Assembly: GCA_050084515.1 (NCBI GenBank)
Contig: CM114272.1
Location: 19,158,001-19,222,000, forward strand
Direction of reading: 5' to 3'
DNA: 64,000 bases
DNA from: Blasia pusilla
Lineage: Eukaryota > Marchantiophyta > Marchantiopsida > Blasiales
In this document: positions 1-10,600 of the stretch, one piece after another
Numbering within the stretch: the first letter of the stretch is position 1
How the letters are laid out: each line of letters begins with the position of its first letter
Program-made: the position numbers and the translations under genes
The notes under the pieces: model-generated
What the model saw: the letters and a program-made list of their open reading frames with translations, nothing else
Databases searched by the model: none
Told to the model about the DNA's origin: nothing

Positions 1-111
1 GTATGTTGTGTAGCGATGTGTATGCACACGATAACCAATACCAGATACAATCACAAGATGCTAATGGTGGAAATCCTTGGGATTAAGGTAAAAAGTAGAG
101 GGTCCCTGGAT

Positions 112-878
112 CTTGCAATTATTTTGGGAGAAAAGATCACTATACAAAGTTTTGTTTTAAGAAGAAGGCAAATATGAGAACAAAAACCTTACAACAACAA
201 AACTATGTGGAAGAACAACACCAAGGGCAAGATCAAGAACAAAAATAATTACAAACTGAGCACGTCTTGGTTATGACTCATCATATGGGAGTAATGGTCA
301 AGAAGGACTCGATAGCAGATAGGTATATCGACTATGGTGCATCAAATCATATGACCTCATAAGCTAAATGGTTCAATAGTATGGGGCTGGTGAAAGATCT
401 TGCAATAGTGCCCACAAGAGATGATACTCACCATCATATCCCGCATATTGATAAAATTCCAATAGCATCCAATGGTTTTTGTGCTCTTGGAAATATTTTG
501 TATGTTCCCAGTATTGCAAAAAAATTGATCTCTGTAGGACAAATAGTAAAACACAGTTATCAAATAAAGTTTAACATAGATGGTTTTTTCATGAAAATAA
601 TGGATGACCAAACTATGATAGCCAAAGAAACTAAATTTGGCAGAATATTCAAATTAGATGACATGACTATAAGTTGGGACATCTTGCTTAAAAATCACTC
701 AAAATTGACCAAGTCATTTCATATATTACTAAGCCATCACCCAAAATTATTTTATGATTTGGTCATTATTTCTATGCCAGACATTCAAGCAATAATGTAT
801 GGTCAAACTAGCCAACAAGTCATAGATCTAAATGTGTGGCATAAGAGAATTGGATATATGAATTTTCAAATATTATAA
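112..878 (+). pseudogene. Copia Gag knuckle and protease / pre-integrase segment
   Basis: Around 112-155 the reading CNYFGRKDHYTKFC resembles a retroviral CCHC knuckle whose second cysteine has become Phe. At about 327-356 the protease active-site motif reads DYGASNHMTS, where family members have D-S/T-G-A; the Ser/Thr is replaced by Tyr. A stop follows directly, then an open stretch at 381-878 holds the protease body (LYVPSIAKKLISVGQ) and the pre-integrase motif NVWHKRIGYMN. In the intact element these segments would release Gag and Pol products and start the integrase. Here they are mutated and not translated as one product. Confidence 0.75.
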
Positions 879-2059
879 AGTCTTTCATCATCTAATTTAG
901 TAATAGGATTTCATAAATTAATGAGTCCTACTATGTTAGAGGTATGCTCAACTTTCCAATTTGGAAAATAAGTCAAATTCCATTTCCAAAGCTAGGTAGA
1001 AGAACATCCAAGATATTGGAATTGATTCACCTTGATGTGTGGACAACATCAAAAAATAGCCTTAGTGGTTGCCTTAGTTTGTTTCATTTATTGATGACTT
1101 CTCTAGATATATATGGGTATACTTTGTGAAAGCCAAGTAAGAGGTATTCTCAATATTCCAAAGATTCACAATTCTGGTAGAGAAGCATACTGGAGACCAC
1201 ATTCTCAAATCGCCTTGTGATGGAGGAGGAGAGTACCTTTGAATAGATTTTGATGACTACTTATATTAGCATGACATCCAAAAAAATGTGACTTGCCGTG
1301 ATATTCCACAAAAAAATAGAATGGCTGAGAAAAAGAATGGACATATTGCTAAGACGGCACGTGCTATGCATAATAAGAAGAACATGGCAAAGGTGTTTTG
1401 GGCAAAGGCTGTATCTTGCGCAATCTCCTTATTGAAATGAACTCCAACAACATGAGTTCATGATAAGATTCCATTCAAAGTCTTCACAAGAAGCAAACCT
1501 GATTTTTCCTTCTTGAAAGTATTTGTTTGTATTTGTTATGCTCATGTTCCTTGTGAAAGACGTAAAAAATTAGACCCCAAATCTGAAAGATGTATCTTCA
1601 TTGGCTATGTTGATGGAACTAAGGGATATAAGTGCTATATTCCATCTTCTAGGTAGCTTATTATTAGTCGTGATGTTGTCTTTGATGAGCTAAAGTCATG
1701 GTATGCTTCATGTGAGTCTATTCCACTTCTAAACTTGTCTGTTGAGGGGATGAATATAACTATAAACCAACAAACAGTGCCTACAAATTTCCCAAGAACG
1801 AATGAACGATTAGGAGAGGTCCTAGATTCTTCAATTAAATTTTTCAATCCATTGTTGGGAAGAGTACGTATTTAGTCTAGTCAGAGTTCGAGTTAGATGT
1901 TAGAGGCATCCACCTCTTAACAATAACTTTGTAGATCAAGTAGAGTCGCACATCCTGTTCATAGATTCATAAATAAAGGATTTATTGCAACACATCATGC
2001 ATATATGATGATTATCCTTCAAGAATAGGAGCCGAGTTGTTTTGAAGAAGCTACAAGGA

Positions 2060-2571
2060 AGGTCAAATGGATTGAAGCTATGGAGAAAGAGCTTGTTGCA
2101 TTTAGACATCAACACACTTGGGAGCTGTTTGATATACCTTATGGTAAGGAAGCTATTAGTTGCAAATGGGCTTTCCACTTCAAGCACAATCAAGATGGTA
2201 CAGTGAACAAATACAAAGCTAGATTGATAGCGAAGGGCTATGCACAACAATATGGCATCAATTATGGGAAGATATTTAGCCATGTTGCAAAGATGGTGAC
2301 TACGAGGACAGTGGTTGTAGTTGCAAGAAGTAAGAAGTGGAGATTACATCACATGGACATAAAAAATTCCTTCTTGAATGGAGTTCTATATGAGGAGGTA
2401 CACATGACTCTACCATTTGAATATGAGCATTCAGAATTTCCATTCCGCGTATGTAAGTTGAAGAAAGCTCTATACGGGCTTAAGCAAGCTCCAAGAGCTT
2501 GGTATGGCAAGATTACATACCGAACACCCAAACTACTATATTTGGTACTCACACGAAGTAGAAAAGCTTAA
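2060..2571 (+). pseudogene. Copia reverse transcriptase, N-terminal half
   Basis: The frame from 2080 carries textbook copia RT motifs: CKWAFHFKHN, YKARLIAKGYAQQYGINY, HHMDIKNSFLNG (first catalytic Asp region; the usual K-x-A-F-L-N-G has A changed to S) and KLKKALYGLKQAPRAWY. The enzyme would copy element RNA into cDNA in virus-like particles. The match stops at about 2513, before the second catalytic YxDD box, and unrelated sequence follows, so the domain is truncated and cannot be active. Confidence 0.85.
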
Positions 2572-2576
2572 TCTTC

Positions 2577-2795
2577 GTTAGTCAGTTAAATACGATTATC
2601 TTAACTAGGGTGAGTTAATCATATTTAGTCTAACTCAAGTTTATGGGGATAGGATTAGGATTAGGGTTAGGGTTAGGCTTGCTTGTACATACCCTATATA
2701 ATTGAGAAGGGGACCAATCTCCACTCATTCTCTCATTGCAAAATTTTGTTCTCCACGATGGTGTACGAGTGTGAGAGTCGTATCCCATCAATTAT
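2577..2795 (+). repeat. LTR-like segment with telomere-like repeats
   Basis: Non-coding sequence after the copia RT break. It has a TATA-like box (CCCTATATAATTG, about 2693-2705), a pyrimidine-rich stretch, and TTAGGG-type units at 2646-2677. The arrangement looks like U3-R of a copia LTR, but I see no second LTR to pair with it in the window, so the LTR call is inference. Confidence 0.35.
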
Positions 2796-2814
2796 GCTTC
2801 TTTAGCAGTTTTCT

Positions 2815-3235
2815 ACAAACCCAAGCTTGACTTGTTTGCACCCGTTCTGTAGCCCGGATCAAGCGTGTGCTTGGCTTGGACCAGCTCGTGGCAGGCTCGT
2901 AGGGAGGGGTGGGCTCAAGGCCCGCCTCTGAGCCTATTGTGCGAGGGAATGAGCTTGCCTTGTGCGAGTCAAAACCCCCCATGCGGGCCTAAGTCCGCCC
3001 TACGCGAGCGTAAGCCTTACAAGTGGGTTTGGCTTAGGGCTTGCCATGAACGGATATGGGCCACGAAAGGGCTTATAGCCCGCACACCTGTTTGATCCTT
3101 GTCTTACCAAAACCGCATCGGTTTCCACATCCCAAGTCCGCGTGGGCCATCACGATGCCAAAGAAAACCAGGGCAAGGACCCGTTGGGCATGTGCGTCCA
3201 GTGGATAGACTTGTCCATTTCCATGCAACCTTCGT
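2815..3235. repeat. GC-rich dispersed repeat, hAT-MITE family member (degenerate)
   Basis: Dense in GCCCGC/GGGCTT words shared with 43000-43200, 57370-57672 and 59926-60387. Its right end, TCCATTTCCATGCAACCTT (about 3214-3232), matches the right terminal repeat of the better copy at 59926-60387. The left end is not clear and no target duplication is seen. Short open frames here are chance products of GC-rich sequence. Confidence 0.45.
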
Positions 3236-3879
3236 TGTACCATATGGAGCAGTCAGTGTTGACCGTGCATAAGGATGATGGCATGCGTGTTCAGATTACC
3301 CATTGGAGTCCCTCTTCCCGCACTTCTCTCGTGTCATTGAGGGTGTTGGGTATCGGGTAGAGCTTGGGCTAGATGGGTGTAGTGATGGTGACGAGTGTAG
3401 ACTCTTTGTATGTGTAGTATGTTTGTGGATATAGGGCGGTTGCACTACTAGGGGTCACGTGTATGACGCAAGAGATTGTCAGTATCTTAGGCACTAAGCT
3501 AGTTTGGGAGGCTCAAGATAAGCCCAAGTATTGAGGCCACTGTGTCTTCACGTGATTAGCATTAGCCTAGGTAAGCTAGTGAGGAGTGTGGGAGACTCTT
3601 GGTGAGTCAAAGTGCTTGAGTGTGTGAGAAAGGGTTGTCATCATGGCATCTTCCAGAGTTTGGAAGAACCAGGAACTTCGAGCAGTGGTAGTGGATTTAT
3701 ATGGAGTGGAGTGTGGTACCAAGGGGTTTCGAGTGAGCAACCACCCCGACTCCCATCCGTGGTGTGATTTTAATCACTAGTCTAGTGAAGAGATCGTAGA
3801 CTGAGCCAATGTCATATGGAGGGAGACGGACAACATGAGCCACCAGGGCATGCGTCGCTTCTCGAGTGCAGTAGGCACC

Positions 3880-4370
3880 ATTGATCTAGATGATTTAATC
3901 CAAGAGTTTGACACATGGTGTGCCTTCTGAGAGATACCTGCGTCTATATGGTTCAACCCTTTCATGGTGTAGCACAGTCCTTGCTGGATTGGTACAGGGT
4001 TTTGGACCGGAAACTACATAGGAGAGTCCGAGATACGATGTTGTTTCACGCGGCGAAGCCCATATTGAAGGTGGTCTTAGAGTTGTCTACGTGGATTGAG
4101 CTCAATATAAGTGAGGAGCAAGTGGTGACCATAAGATTTTCCCAAGAGTCAACGGGTCCACGAGTAGTAGTAGTCCCACAGGTGCCCCAACATACACTAG
4201 TACCACCGGAGTGGGCCGATATGCCCAGAGAGCAGGGCACGTATCATGCGCCTATGAGGCAACAACCCGTACCAACATACATTGCTCACTAGGGACTAAA
4301 GATGGCATGTTGGACATGTGGTGGGCCCCATAGGTAGAGGGATTGTCCACACCATGGGAGAGGGCCAAGG
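3880..4370 (+). pseudogene. Gypsy Gag and zinc knuckle, copy 1
   Basis: The reading with IWFNPFHGVAQSLLDWYRVL and KLHRRVRDTM near 3940-4040 resembles a plant gypsy retrotransposon Gag domain (a helical capsid-like region that packages element RNA). After a stop at about 4290, the reading CWTCGGPHR-stop-RDC at 4310-4348 is a zinc-knuckle pattern C-x2-C-x3-H-x4-C with an internal stop, and a second cysteine/histidine cluster follows near 4425-4470. The corresponding region is missing from copy 2, so this is the only Gag evidence for the family here. Confidence 0.6.
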
Positions 4371-4607
4371 GCTCTGATTGCTCAAGAGCCATCTACGATG
4401 ACCTTAGCACAATTGCAGTCTGACTATTGTCATCGATATGGTCACACTAGAGATAGGTATCTCGATCTTTGTTGGCGCGTCCAGAGGTAGGCCGGGGGCC
4501 TAGGGGCGGTTATCTTGATGGAGGTTGCAGAGGTTTTGGTCATGGATGGTAGAGGTCCATCACTTTCCAGAGGATATGGATAGGCTAGGGTTCCCCACTC
4601 GTTTACA

Positions 4608-5006
4608 TTATCGAAGGCATTACATATACCATCAATGGTGCCTAGACAACCAACCGAGCAGGTGCATCAATATCACGAGGAGTTGGAGAGACAACCCCTA
4701 TGCCTGCTCAAGTGGAGCCAAAGTTCACCACGTGTTCGGAGGTGGCCACCAAGATGAGTAAGACTCCTTTGTTTTTTGCCATGGAGTTGGCGATGATGGG
4801 AGTTAAACCAGCGTAGGTGTTTTGGCTGGCTACCATGCTATGTGAGCGTAGAGAGGTGATTGCCTCTCATTCGAAGGTGGTTGGTGAGGTGATGGTGGAC
4901 CTACCCTCAGAGCATGTGCTCAAGATGGCTCCCTTCTTAATCATGATAGGCTATGATGGCAAAGTTGGTGGATATGCCAGCTCGACCAGCCATAGAGGGA
5001 GTCATG
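4608..5006 (+). repeat. 400-bp linker segment, directly repeated at 9617-10010
   Basis: The Gag-protease linker of gypsy copy 1 is about 400 bp and has a second diverged copy at 9617-10010 in the same orientation. Shared words include GAGACAACCCCTATGC, CGCCATGGAGTTG-like and GTGGATATGCCAGC. Copy 2 of the element has the equivalent linker at about 43260-43640, so this position is the original one and 9617-10010 is the displaced one. Confidence 0.75.
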
Positions 5007-5079
5007 GTGACGTCTAGTATGGTGTTGTTGGATAACCAAGCTAGAGTGTTTTGCATGGTTAGTCCCACAGGTACATTGT

Positions 5080-5420
5080 ATTATCCCTTTCTTGATTCCG
5101 GGGCGTAACCCTTGATGTTAGGGAAGGCATCATATTTGGCGTTGGGGTTACAAAATGGTGACATAGACCCTTGTCCCTTTCACATACAAGCCTCTATTAG
5201 GGGCGTGTCATCCACGTAGTACATGACTCAACATTAGATAGTTCTCAGAGTCCAACCTGAGCATGCAAAGGGTTGAGCTATGGTGCACACGCGTGCAATC
5301 ACAACACTGGAAGAGTCGTACGATGTGTTGGTGGGGAGTCGGGTATTATATCCCTTGGGATTCATCCTTGATTTTTGGGAGGAGACCCTTGCTTATCAAC
5401 CAAGGTGACAATCAGGTGAT
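5080..5420 (+). pseudogene. Gypsy aspartic protease, copy 1
   Basis: The reading PFLDSGA-stop-PLMLGKA near 5088-5130 aligns with the intact LLDSGAQPLMLGKV of copy 2 (catalytic Asp in D-S-G). It continues with similarity up to about 5400, where copy 2 reads YDVLVGGAVLYPMGF. The CAG-type Gln of copy 2 is a stop here. This retropepsin would process the Gag-Pol polyprotein; the copy is inactive. Confidence 0.7.
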
Positions 5421-5814
5421 GGCCAGATGTGTCAATTAACCATGCAGTTTGCTGGATGAGATGCTCTACCACAAGATGATACATTGATCATATTGGAAAT
5501 TCACAAGTGATGTTAGCTCGCCAGGAGAGTTATTGGAGGGGAGCGGAGGACATCCCACATGCGGAGGACATCCCGGTAGTGGATAGTCCTATAAAGATAC
5601 ATGCCGTGGGGGATGTCTCTTCCCATGTTGTTAAGACCTCTTCACCGTTGTGAGGTATGAGTTGTGTTTTGCAAAGGAGTGAACAAAACCTCGTGAGGCA
5701 TGCATGGAGTTGTGCCTTTAGCCCAGAGCAGAGAGAGTTAGGTAATGATCAAGCTCTTGGAGTAGAGACATTGACACAATTTGATACCATACCTATTGTG
5801 TGGTAGTGTCCAGC

Positions 5815-6770
5815 GGAATGTGTCAGAGTGTTAGATCTCTTTGGAGGGATCAACATCAGATTGGCTGCGATATTTTAGGCAGGCATACGGGTGCATCAGT
5901 ACCTTTATATGGAGATAGATGAGATCGCACGGCGAGTCTCATTGCGCCATGTGGTGAGGTTGGTCCAGAGATATCCTGATTTATTTGCAGTATTTGTAGT
6001 GCAAGGGTATTAGCATACACTACCTACCAACATTTCGTTGTTGGGGGCGCATGACCTATATAGAGTTGGCATCATTCATTTGGTGATTGTTGGATGGTCA
6101 TGTTAAGGTCATCCATTGGCTAGACAAGGGTTTGGGTTGCAAGATCCAAGGTCATGGATTTTTTGGAAGATGTTGCAAGTATTATAACACTTGCAGAAGA
6201 GTCAGACTTGTTCTCCATTGTATATTCTAGAAAAAGTACCATTGTTGGGAGACAATTATGCACGGATGATGACGAGTGTGCATCATGTGAGATCGTGGTT
6301 GGGACTTACAGTATTATTGGGTGCGCACAACGTCCATCATGGACAAACATTCTACCATCAGAGGTATTGAGGCGAGCTTATGATGGAGTTTAAAGAGCAC
6401 CACACTTGACAGTGGATGCTATCTTAGGTCCCGGCCATGCATCACTCTCAAGTTGTGACATGAGATAAGACATCACCATTGGCGATGGCCAATAGGGTGG
6501 GGGAGTTGAGGGCATCCTTAACTACATTGGTGAGCTTCCCAACATCCCATGCCTTTCATCAAAGAGGACCAAGTCTCATATGGGATGAGGAGACCCAAGC
6601 ATTGGAGGAGCCCACTATTGATGAGTGCGAGCACGCCATAGGTTCTGCTACAAGTGCTGCGGCGATGCCAAATGTGACATAAGCATCACCTCGACATGTG
6701 TTGGGGCATGCAATGGACCTCAACTATCTCACATCAATAGTCAATCTAGGTATGGTTGAGCATAGGTGGA
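5815..6770 (+). pseudogene. C5 cytosine DNA methyltransferase domain, copy 1
   Basis: Motif I is readable as VLDLFGGINI at about 5830-5860 (S-adenosylmethionine binding). Motif IV is GWSC-stop-GH near 6091-6108, keeping the catalytic Cys but with Pro changed to Ser and Gln to stop. A motif VI-like LEKVPLLG lies near 6220-6245. Motif VIII is degraded near 6320-6345. A motif IX-like DECEHAIG and a motif X-like VLGHAMDLN lie at about 6620 and 6700. It follows copy 2 along its whole length with frameshifts, so it is the same domain, older and inactive. Confidence 0.75.
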
Positions 6771-6849
6771 TGCGAGTGTCGTCCATGCCGCACGTTCACG
6801 AGTTAGCACATTGCCTATAGGGTATGTAGAGGCATTGGCTGGGGGCAAG

Positions 6850-7760
6850 ACGAGGAGAGCATGTGGGGTGTTTCGCCTTTAGTACGAGAGACTTGGATAC
6901 TTTCAAAGGTCCCGAGATACGAATAGATTTGACTAGTGATACATCGATCTTCTATCGACCCTACAGGTATTCCGACATGGAGCGAGCCTTAATTCAAAGT
7001 AGCATTTGATAATTAGTGGAGTTATCAGATGGAGATTATTCACTTGCCACAATCATGTCGGCAATGAAGGAAATGTATGGCAACTGGATAGATAGGCGCA
7101 TATATGGACATTATCGTCATATCAATGGAAAAATGAGGTCATATCGGTACGCCATGCCTACTCTTGAGGAGATCTTTGATGCAGTAGGAAATGCAAAGAT
7201 CTTCAATAATCTAGATCTCCGTGTTGGCAATCATCAGCTTCCTATTAGGATGGAGGACACAGAGAAGAAAACATTTTTGGGGATACATCGGTTCGGGAGA
7301 GGTTGTTTGTATGAGTGGCGGTTCTTACCATTTGGGTTAAAGAATGCCCATGCGGAGTTCCAGAGAGTGAAAGATAGGATTTTAGCTAGCTTGTATTTTC
7401 TAGGATGTCACATAGATGATATTCTTATCTTCAGTTCCACAATTGAAGAGCATGCACAACACTTGGAGGAGATGTTTCAGCACTTGCGCTTAAATGGACT
7501 GAAGTTATATCTAGGCAAGTGCATGTTCTTTGAAGAGCACATCAAGTACATGGGACACACCATACACCCAAGTGGGCTAGGTGTTCAGCAGACAAAGGTG
7601 GAGGCTATTGCACAAATTCCATGCCCTATAGATGTGAGTCAAGTCCAAGAATTTTGAGGACTTGCAAACTTTTATCGATGGTGTGTCAAGGGTTTTATTG
7701 CGATCACAAAGTCTCTCATCTAGTGAATGAGACTTTATCAGGTTTGGCATTGGGGATTTG
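6850..7760 (+). pseudogene. Gypsy reverse transcriptase, copy 1
   Basis: The long open stretch 7016-7657 holds RT motifs: MPTLEEIFDAVG, FNNLDLRVGNHQLPI (first catalytic Asp), FLPFGLKNAHAEFQRV, and CHIDDILIFS (catalytic Asp pair; the usual Tyr before I-D-D is His). A stop interrupts after SQVQEF at 7655, and the thumb/connection (LANFYRWCVKGF) continues beyond. Unlike copy 2, the segment between PI and FLPFGLK is present, so this copy documents the undisturbed RT. Confidence 0.85.
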
Positions 7761-7794
7761 ATTAGGAACAAGCTTTCCATACCTCAAGGACAGG

Positions 7795-8178
7795 TTGGCT
7801 TCCTCATCTATTTTACAGAGACTAATTAGGGGTCTTCCATTCGAGTTACATACAAATTGGATCATGTTAGGTCTAGGAGCGATGCTCACTCATAGAGATG
7901 ACGAGGAGAGGGCGTTTGTTATGGCTTATGCAAGCCGATCGAACAACATTGCAGAGGCAAAGTATAGCTCCTACGAGGGAGAGTGCTTGGCTGTAGTGTG
8001 GGTTGTAGCACATTTCAGGTGCTATGTATACAACAACCCTTTCACACTTATCATTGATCAACAGCCGTTGAAGTGGTTTATAAAGTCCGACAAGCTTACG
8101 AGAAAGCTTTCTAGATGGGCTCTATTACTACAGGATTACGAGTTTAAGGTGGTTCATAGGCCAAGGCAACTGAACTAG
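7795..8178 (+). pseudogene. Gypsy RNase H domain, copy 1
   Basis: An open stretch of 127 residues with the Ty3/gypsy RNase H pattern: LHTNWIMLGLGAML (the first catalytic residue, normally Asp in TD, is Asn here), YASRSNNIAEAKYSSYEGECLA (catalytic Glu) and FTLIIDQQPLKW (the usual T-D becomes I-D). It would degrade RNA in the RNA-DNA hybrid. Asp to Asn at the first site argues against activity. This domain is mostly deleted from copy 2. Confidence 0.85.
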
Positions 8179-8519
8179 GATGCATATGGGTTGGGTTGCA
8201 ATCCATGCCCAAGTTAGAGAGATAACACATGAGCTCAATGGTGCAAAGAGAGTGATGAGGAGATGGTTCCTAGTTTGCACGCATCTGCCTTTCATTGTTG
8301 GTTGACTATGTTAAGTCTACGCCAGGTGCTAACTCCAATTGTGGGATCAAATAATGAGTCTCTAGATCCGGAGGTCAATGAGGAGGTGACGAGAACTCAT
8401 GGTATCCATGACAACGTGGAGGTTTTGGAGTTCCTACGTACTTGTGTCATAGCGAGCATGTTGAGTGCTATGGAGCGGGATCAGGTCCTATAGAGAGCCA
8501 AGAGGTTCAAGTGGGAGAG

Positions 8520-9610
8520 GTTACATATTTTACAAGTGTGGGGAGGTGGTAGGATACAAGTGGTGCCTCATCCTTCCCAACAAGCATGGGTTGTGCGACA
8601 TGCCCATGGAGAGTTGGGGCATTTTGGAGTAAAGCGTACTTATAGCTTATTCCAAGTTCAGTATTGGTGACGTAACATGCATATTGAAGTTCAGCGGTTT
8701 TTAGCTAGGTTAATGGTGTGTGAACAAATTGCGAGCATCCTTCAATGCTCCCACTCCGCATTTGCATCCTTTATCGATTATGAGATTAGATTATCAGTAG
8801 AGTCTAGACTTCACAAGACCTTTGCCATTAATGGAGCATCATCATAGGTAGGTGTTGATAATGGTGGAGCATTTCTCCAAGTGGATAGAGTTGGTGGAAC
8901 TATTGGACAAGGTGAGCCAAGGAGCGGCTTGTGCATCTCTAGATCGAGTGCTTAGTCATTTTGGTGCACTAGCGGAGGTATTGACTGACCACGGTACCAG
9001 GTTCAGGGGAGAGTTTTAGGCCTTGTGTGATTAGGCGCTAATAGATCACTGCACCACGTCCAGAGATAATCCTGAGGCAATGGATTGGTGGAGAGAGTAG
9101 TACAGAAGGTGAAGAGAGAGATACGCAAGTATGGCATGCAGCGAGAAAATTTGAGGAAGTGGGACCTATAGTTGCCATGCTTGGCTATGGGGCATCGCTT
9201 CAATCCGCATGCATTATTGGCATCATTTTCACCATACTTTTTGCTCTATGGGAGAGAGTTGGATTTACCTACAACTATTCAATGTGGAGGTGTTGGGTAT
9301 TGATGACTCAAATGTATGGGTGCAAGCATGTTCTTAGATGGCAAAGATTTTTTGTAGAGTTATGCCCATGGCATTTGAGAACTTAGTTATTTCTCACTAT
9401 AGGGATACATATGCATTGAGATATGAAATCATTCATGGATGAGGTTATCGTCCAAGGATTATGAGGTTTCATCTTTGAGATTATGTGTATTTACAACAAG
9501 GAGCACCCATGACTCTAGATATCACTACAAGCTGCACAATTTTGCATGTGCATGAGCTGTTACCGACCAGAGTCCTCATATTGGAGTGACAAGATGGTAT
9601 GGTTTGGAAG
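8520..9610 (+). pseudogene. Gypsy integrase, copy 1
   Basis: An H2C2-like zinc region is recognisable at 8590-8735 (HAHGELGHFGVKRTY, then degraded cysteines). The core follows with the reading VMVEHFSKWIELV near 8860-8900 and LTDHGTRFRGEF near 8980-9018 (second catalytic Asp); the third acidic residue region near 9070-9090 is degraded. The C-terminal part matches copy 2 up to DGMVWKDPMHY at about 9594-9625, where the rearrangement begins. Stops and frameshifts make it inactive. Confidence 0.7.
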
Positions 9611-9616
9611 GATCCT

Positions 9617-10340
9617 ATGCACTACATATACCATCGATGGTATCTAGACAACCAGCAGTGCCCACAAATGAGGCATGTGCATCAACACCATGAGAATTTG
9701 AAGAGACAACCCCTATGCTAGATCAAGTGGAGCCAGAGTCAACCACATTTTTGGAGGTGACCACCAAGGTGAGCTAGACTCGTTTGTTTTCCGCCATGGA
9801 GTTGACGACGGTGGGAGTTAGACGAGGAGAGGTGTTATGGCTAGCTGCTAGGCTATGTGAGTGGGAAAGGTGACTACCTCTCATTTGGAGGTGGTTGGTG
9901 AGGATTTGGTGGATCTATACTTGGAGCATATGCTCGAGACGTCCCCCACTCAATCATGGCAGGTTGCGGCGATTAAGTTGGTGGATATGCCAGCCCGACC
10001 AACCATAGAGCATGGTTATACCAAAACGGACAAGTCCTTCTTTAGGACAGACATGGATGGACATGTCCACAGACATGGGTTCCAAGAGGTGGGACCCATA
10101 CTTTTAGGCCATGATGGAAGGCAAGGCAAGGATGAGAGGAGCAATGAGGGAGGAGGGAGTGGAGGTGGAAGGAGGAAGAAATGGAGGAGTATGGAAAATG
10201 GAGGCAAGTAAGGGGAATGAGAAAGAAGGGAAAGATGGGGCCCATACGGACAAGTCCTTCCATAGGACTGACATAAGTCCACGGACATGGACATGTCCAC
10301 ATGCAACCTTGTCCTAGAGCGAGCCATAGTGATAACCAAT
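9617..10340 (+). other. Rearranged insert inside gypsy copy 1
   Basis: The integrase C-terminus is interrupted after GATGGTATGGTTTGGAAGGA (9594 on) and resumes at a second GATGGTATGGTTTGG (about 10346). Between them lie a displaced 400-bp copy of the Gag-protease linker and a hAT-like MITE. Short homology at both edges suggests recombination between family members or a template switch, followed by MITE insertion. This is inferred from comparison with copy 2, where the region is continuous. Confidence 0.6.
10011..10311. mobile_element. hAT-like MITE inside gypsy copy 1
   Basis: The left end CATGGTTATACCAAAACGG and the right end CATGTCCACATGCAACCTTG are imperfect inverted repeats of each other and match the ends of the 59926-60387 element. 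Flanking 8-mers are CCATAGAG (10003-10010) and TCCTAGAG (10312-10319), 6 of 8 identical, a plausible eroded 8-bp target duplication as made by hAT transposases. The interior is purine-rich and matches the reverse complement of about 57154-57380. No coding capacity. Confidence 0.55.
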
Positions 10341-10344
10341 AACG

Positions 10345-10600
10345 GGATGGTATGGTTTGGTTTGGAAGAATCATGTGCCATGTTATCGTATGAACATGGA
10401 CCGGAGACAGTGGATCCAAGCTTGGAAGTGGTACGTGTAGGCTTGAGATGTATGTTGTGCATGTGGATCTACGAAGCGTGCATCCATCATGTTGGTGTGT
10501 GATAGTTGTTTTAGAGGGTGGCATATGTCGTGTCTTGCCCCCCCTCTTGATGAAATTCCCACGGAATGATGGTTATATCCTAGATGAGTATGGGATAGTA
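10345..10600 (+). pseudogene. PHD-type zinc finger at end of gypsy copy 1
   Basis: After the resumed integrase tail, the reading LRCMLC (about 10443-10460) supplies a C-x2-C pair. In a shifted frame CDSCFRGWHMSCL (10499-10537) supplies C-x2-C, His and C, and PLDEIPTE-stop-WLYPR follows where copy 2 has GRWVCPRC. So all but the final cysteine pair of a C4-H-C3 PHD finger can be seen, with one frameshift. PHD fingers read histone H3 tails; here a targeting role for the integrase is inference. Confidence 0.6.

Larger units (their letters stand above)
1..2571 (+). mobile_element. Ty1/copia retrotransposon relic, 5' cut by window edge
   Basis: Copia-order domains can be read in broken frames: Gag zinc knuckle (about 112-155), protease (about 318-360), GAG-pre-integrase (820-1000), remnants of integrase core (1000-1560), and RT (2060-2515). 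Frame changes and stops occur throughout, so it is non-functional. The first 115 bases match 61865-61961, which shows a second member of the family in the window. The RT breaks off near 2513, right after the GLKQAPRAWY motif; RNase H is absent. The domain order protease-integrase-RT defines Ty1/copia rather than Ty3/gypsy. Confidence 0.85.
3600..10600 (+). mobile_element. Ty3/gypsy element with DNA methyltransferase and PHD finger, copy 1 (decayed)
   Basis: Domains in order: Gag (about 3880-4290), zinc knuckle (4310-4360), linker, protease (5080-5400), C5 DNA methyltransferase (5815-6770), RT (6850-7700), RNase H (7795-8178), zinc-binding and integrase core (8520-9180), integrase C-terminus (9200-9610), and PHD-type finger (10345-10600). 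RT before integrase defines Ty3/gypsy. Almost every domain has stops and frameshifts. The same architecture is found at 43247-48100, so the methyltransferase and PHD finger belong to the family and are not local accidents. No clear LTR was found at either end. A 0.7-kb rearrangement sits at 9617-10340. Confidence 0.85.

Noticed and set aside
2646-2677. True telomere or chromosome end
   Set aside because: Only a handful of imperfect units within ordinary transposon sequence.
10016-10524. 148- and 160-codon overlapping minus-strand frames
   Set aside because: They lie across a MITE and the antisense of gypsy copy 1; shadow frames of purine-rich repeat.
3600-10600. Integrated plant pararetrovirus
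   Set aside because: An integrase follows RT/RNase H and no movement protein or coat zinc-finger arrangement is seen; this is a Ty3/gypsy retrotransposon.
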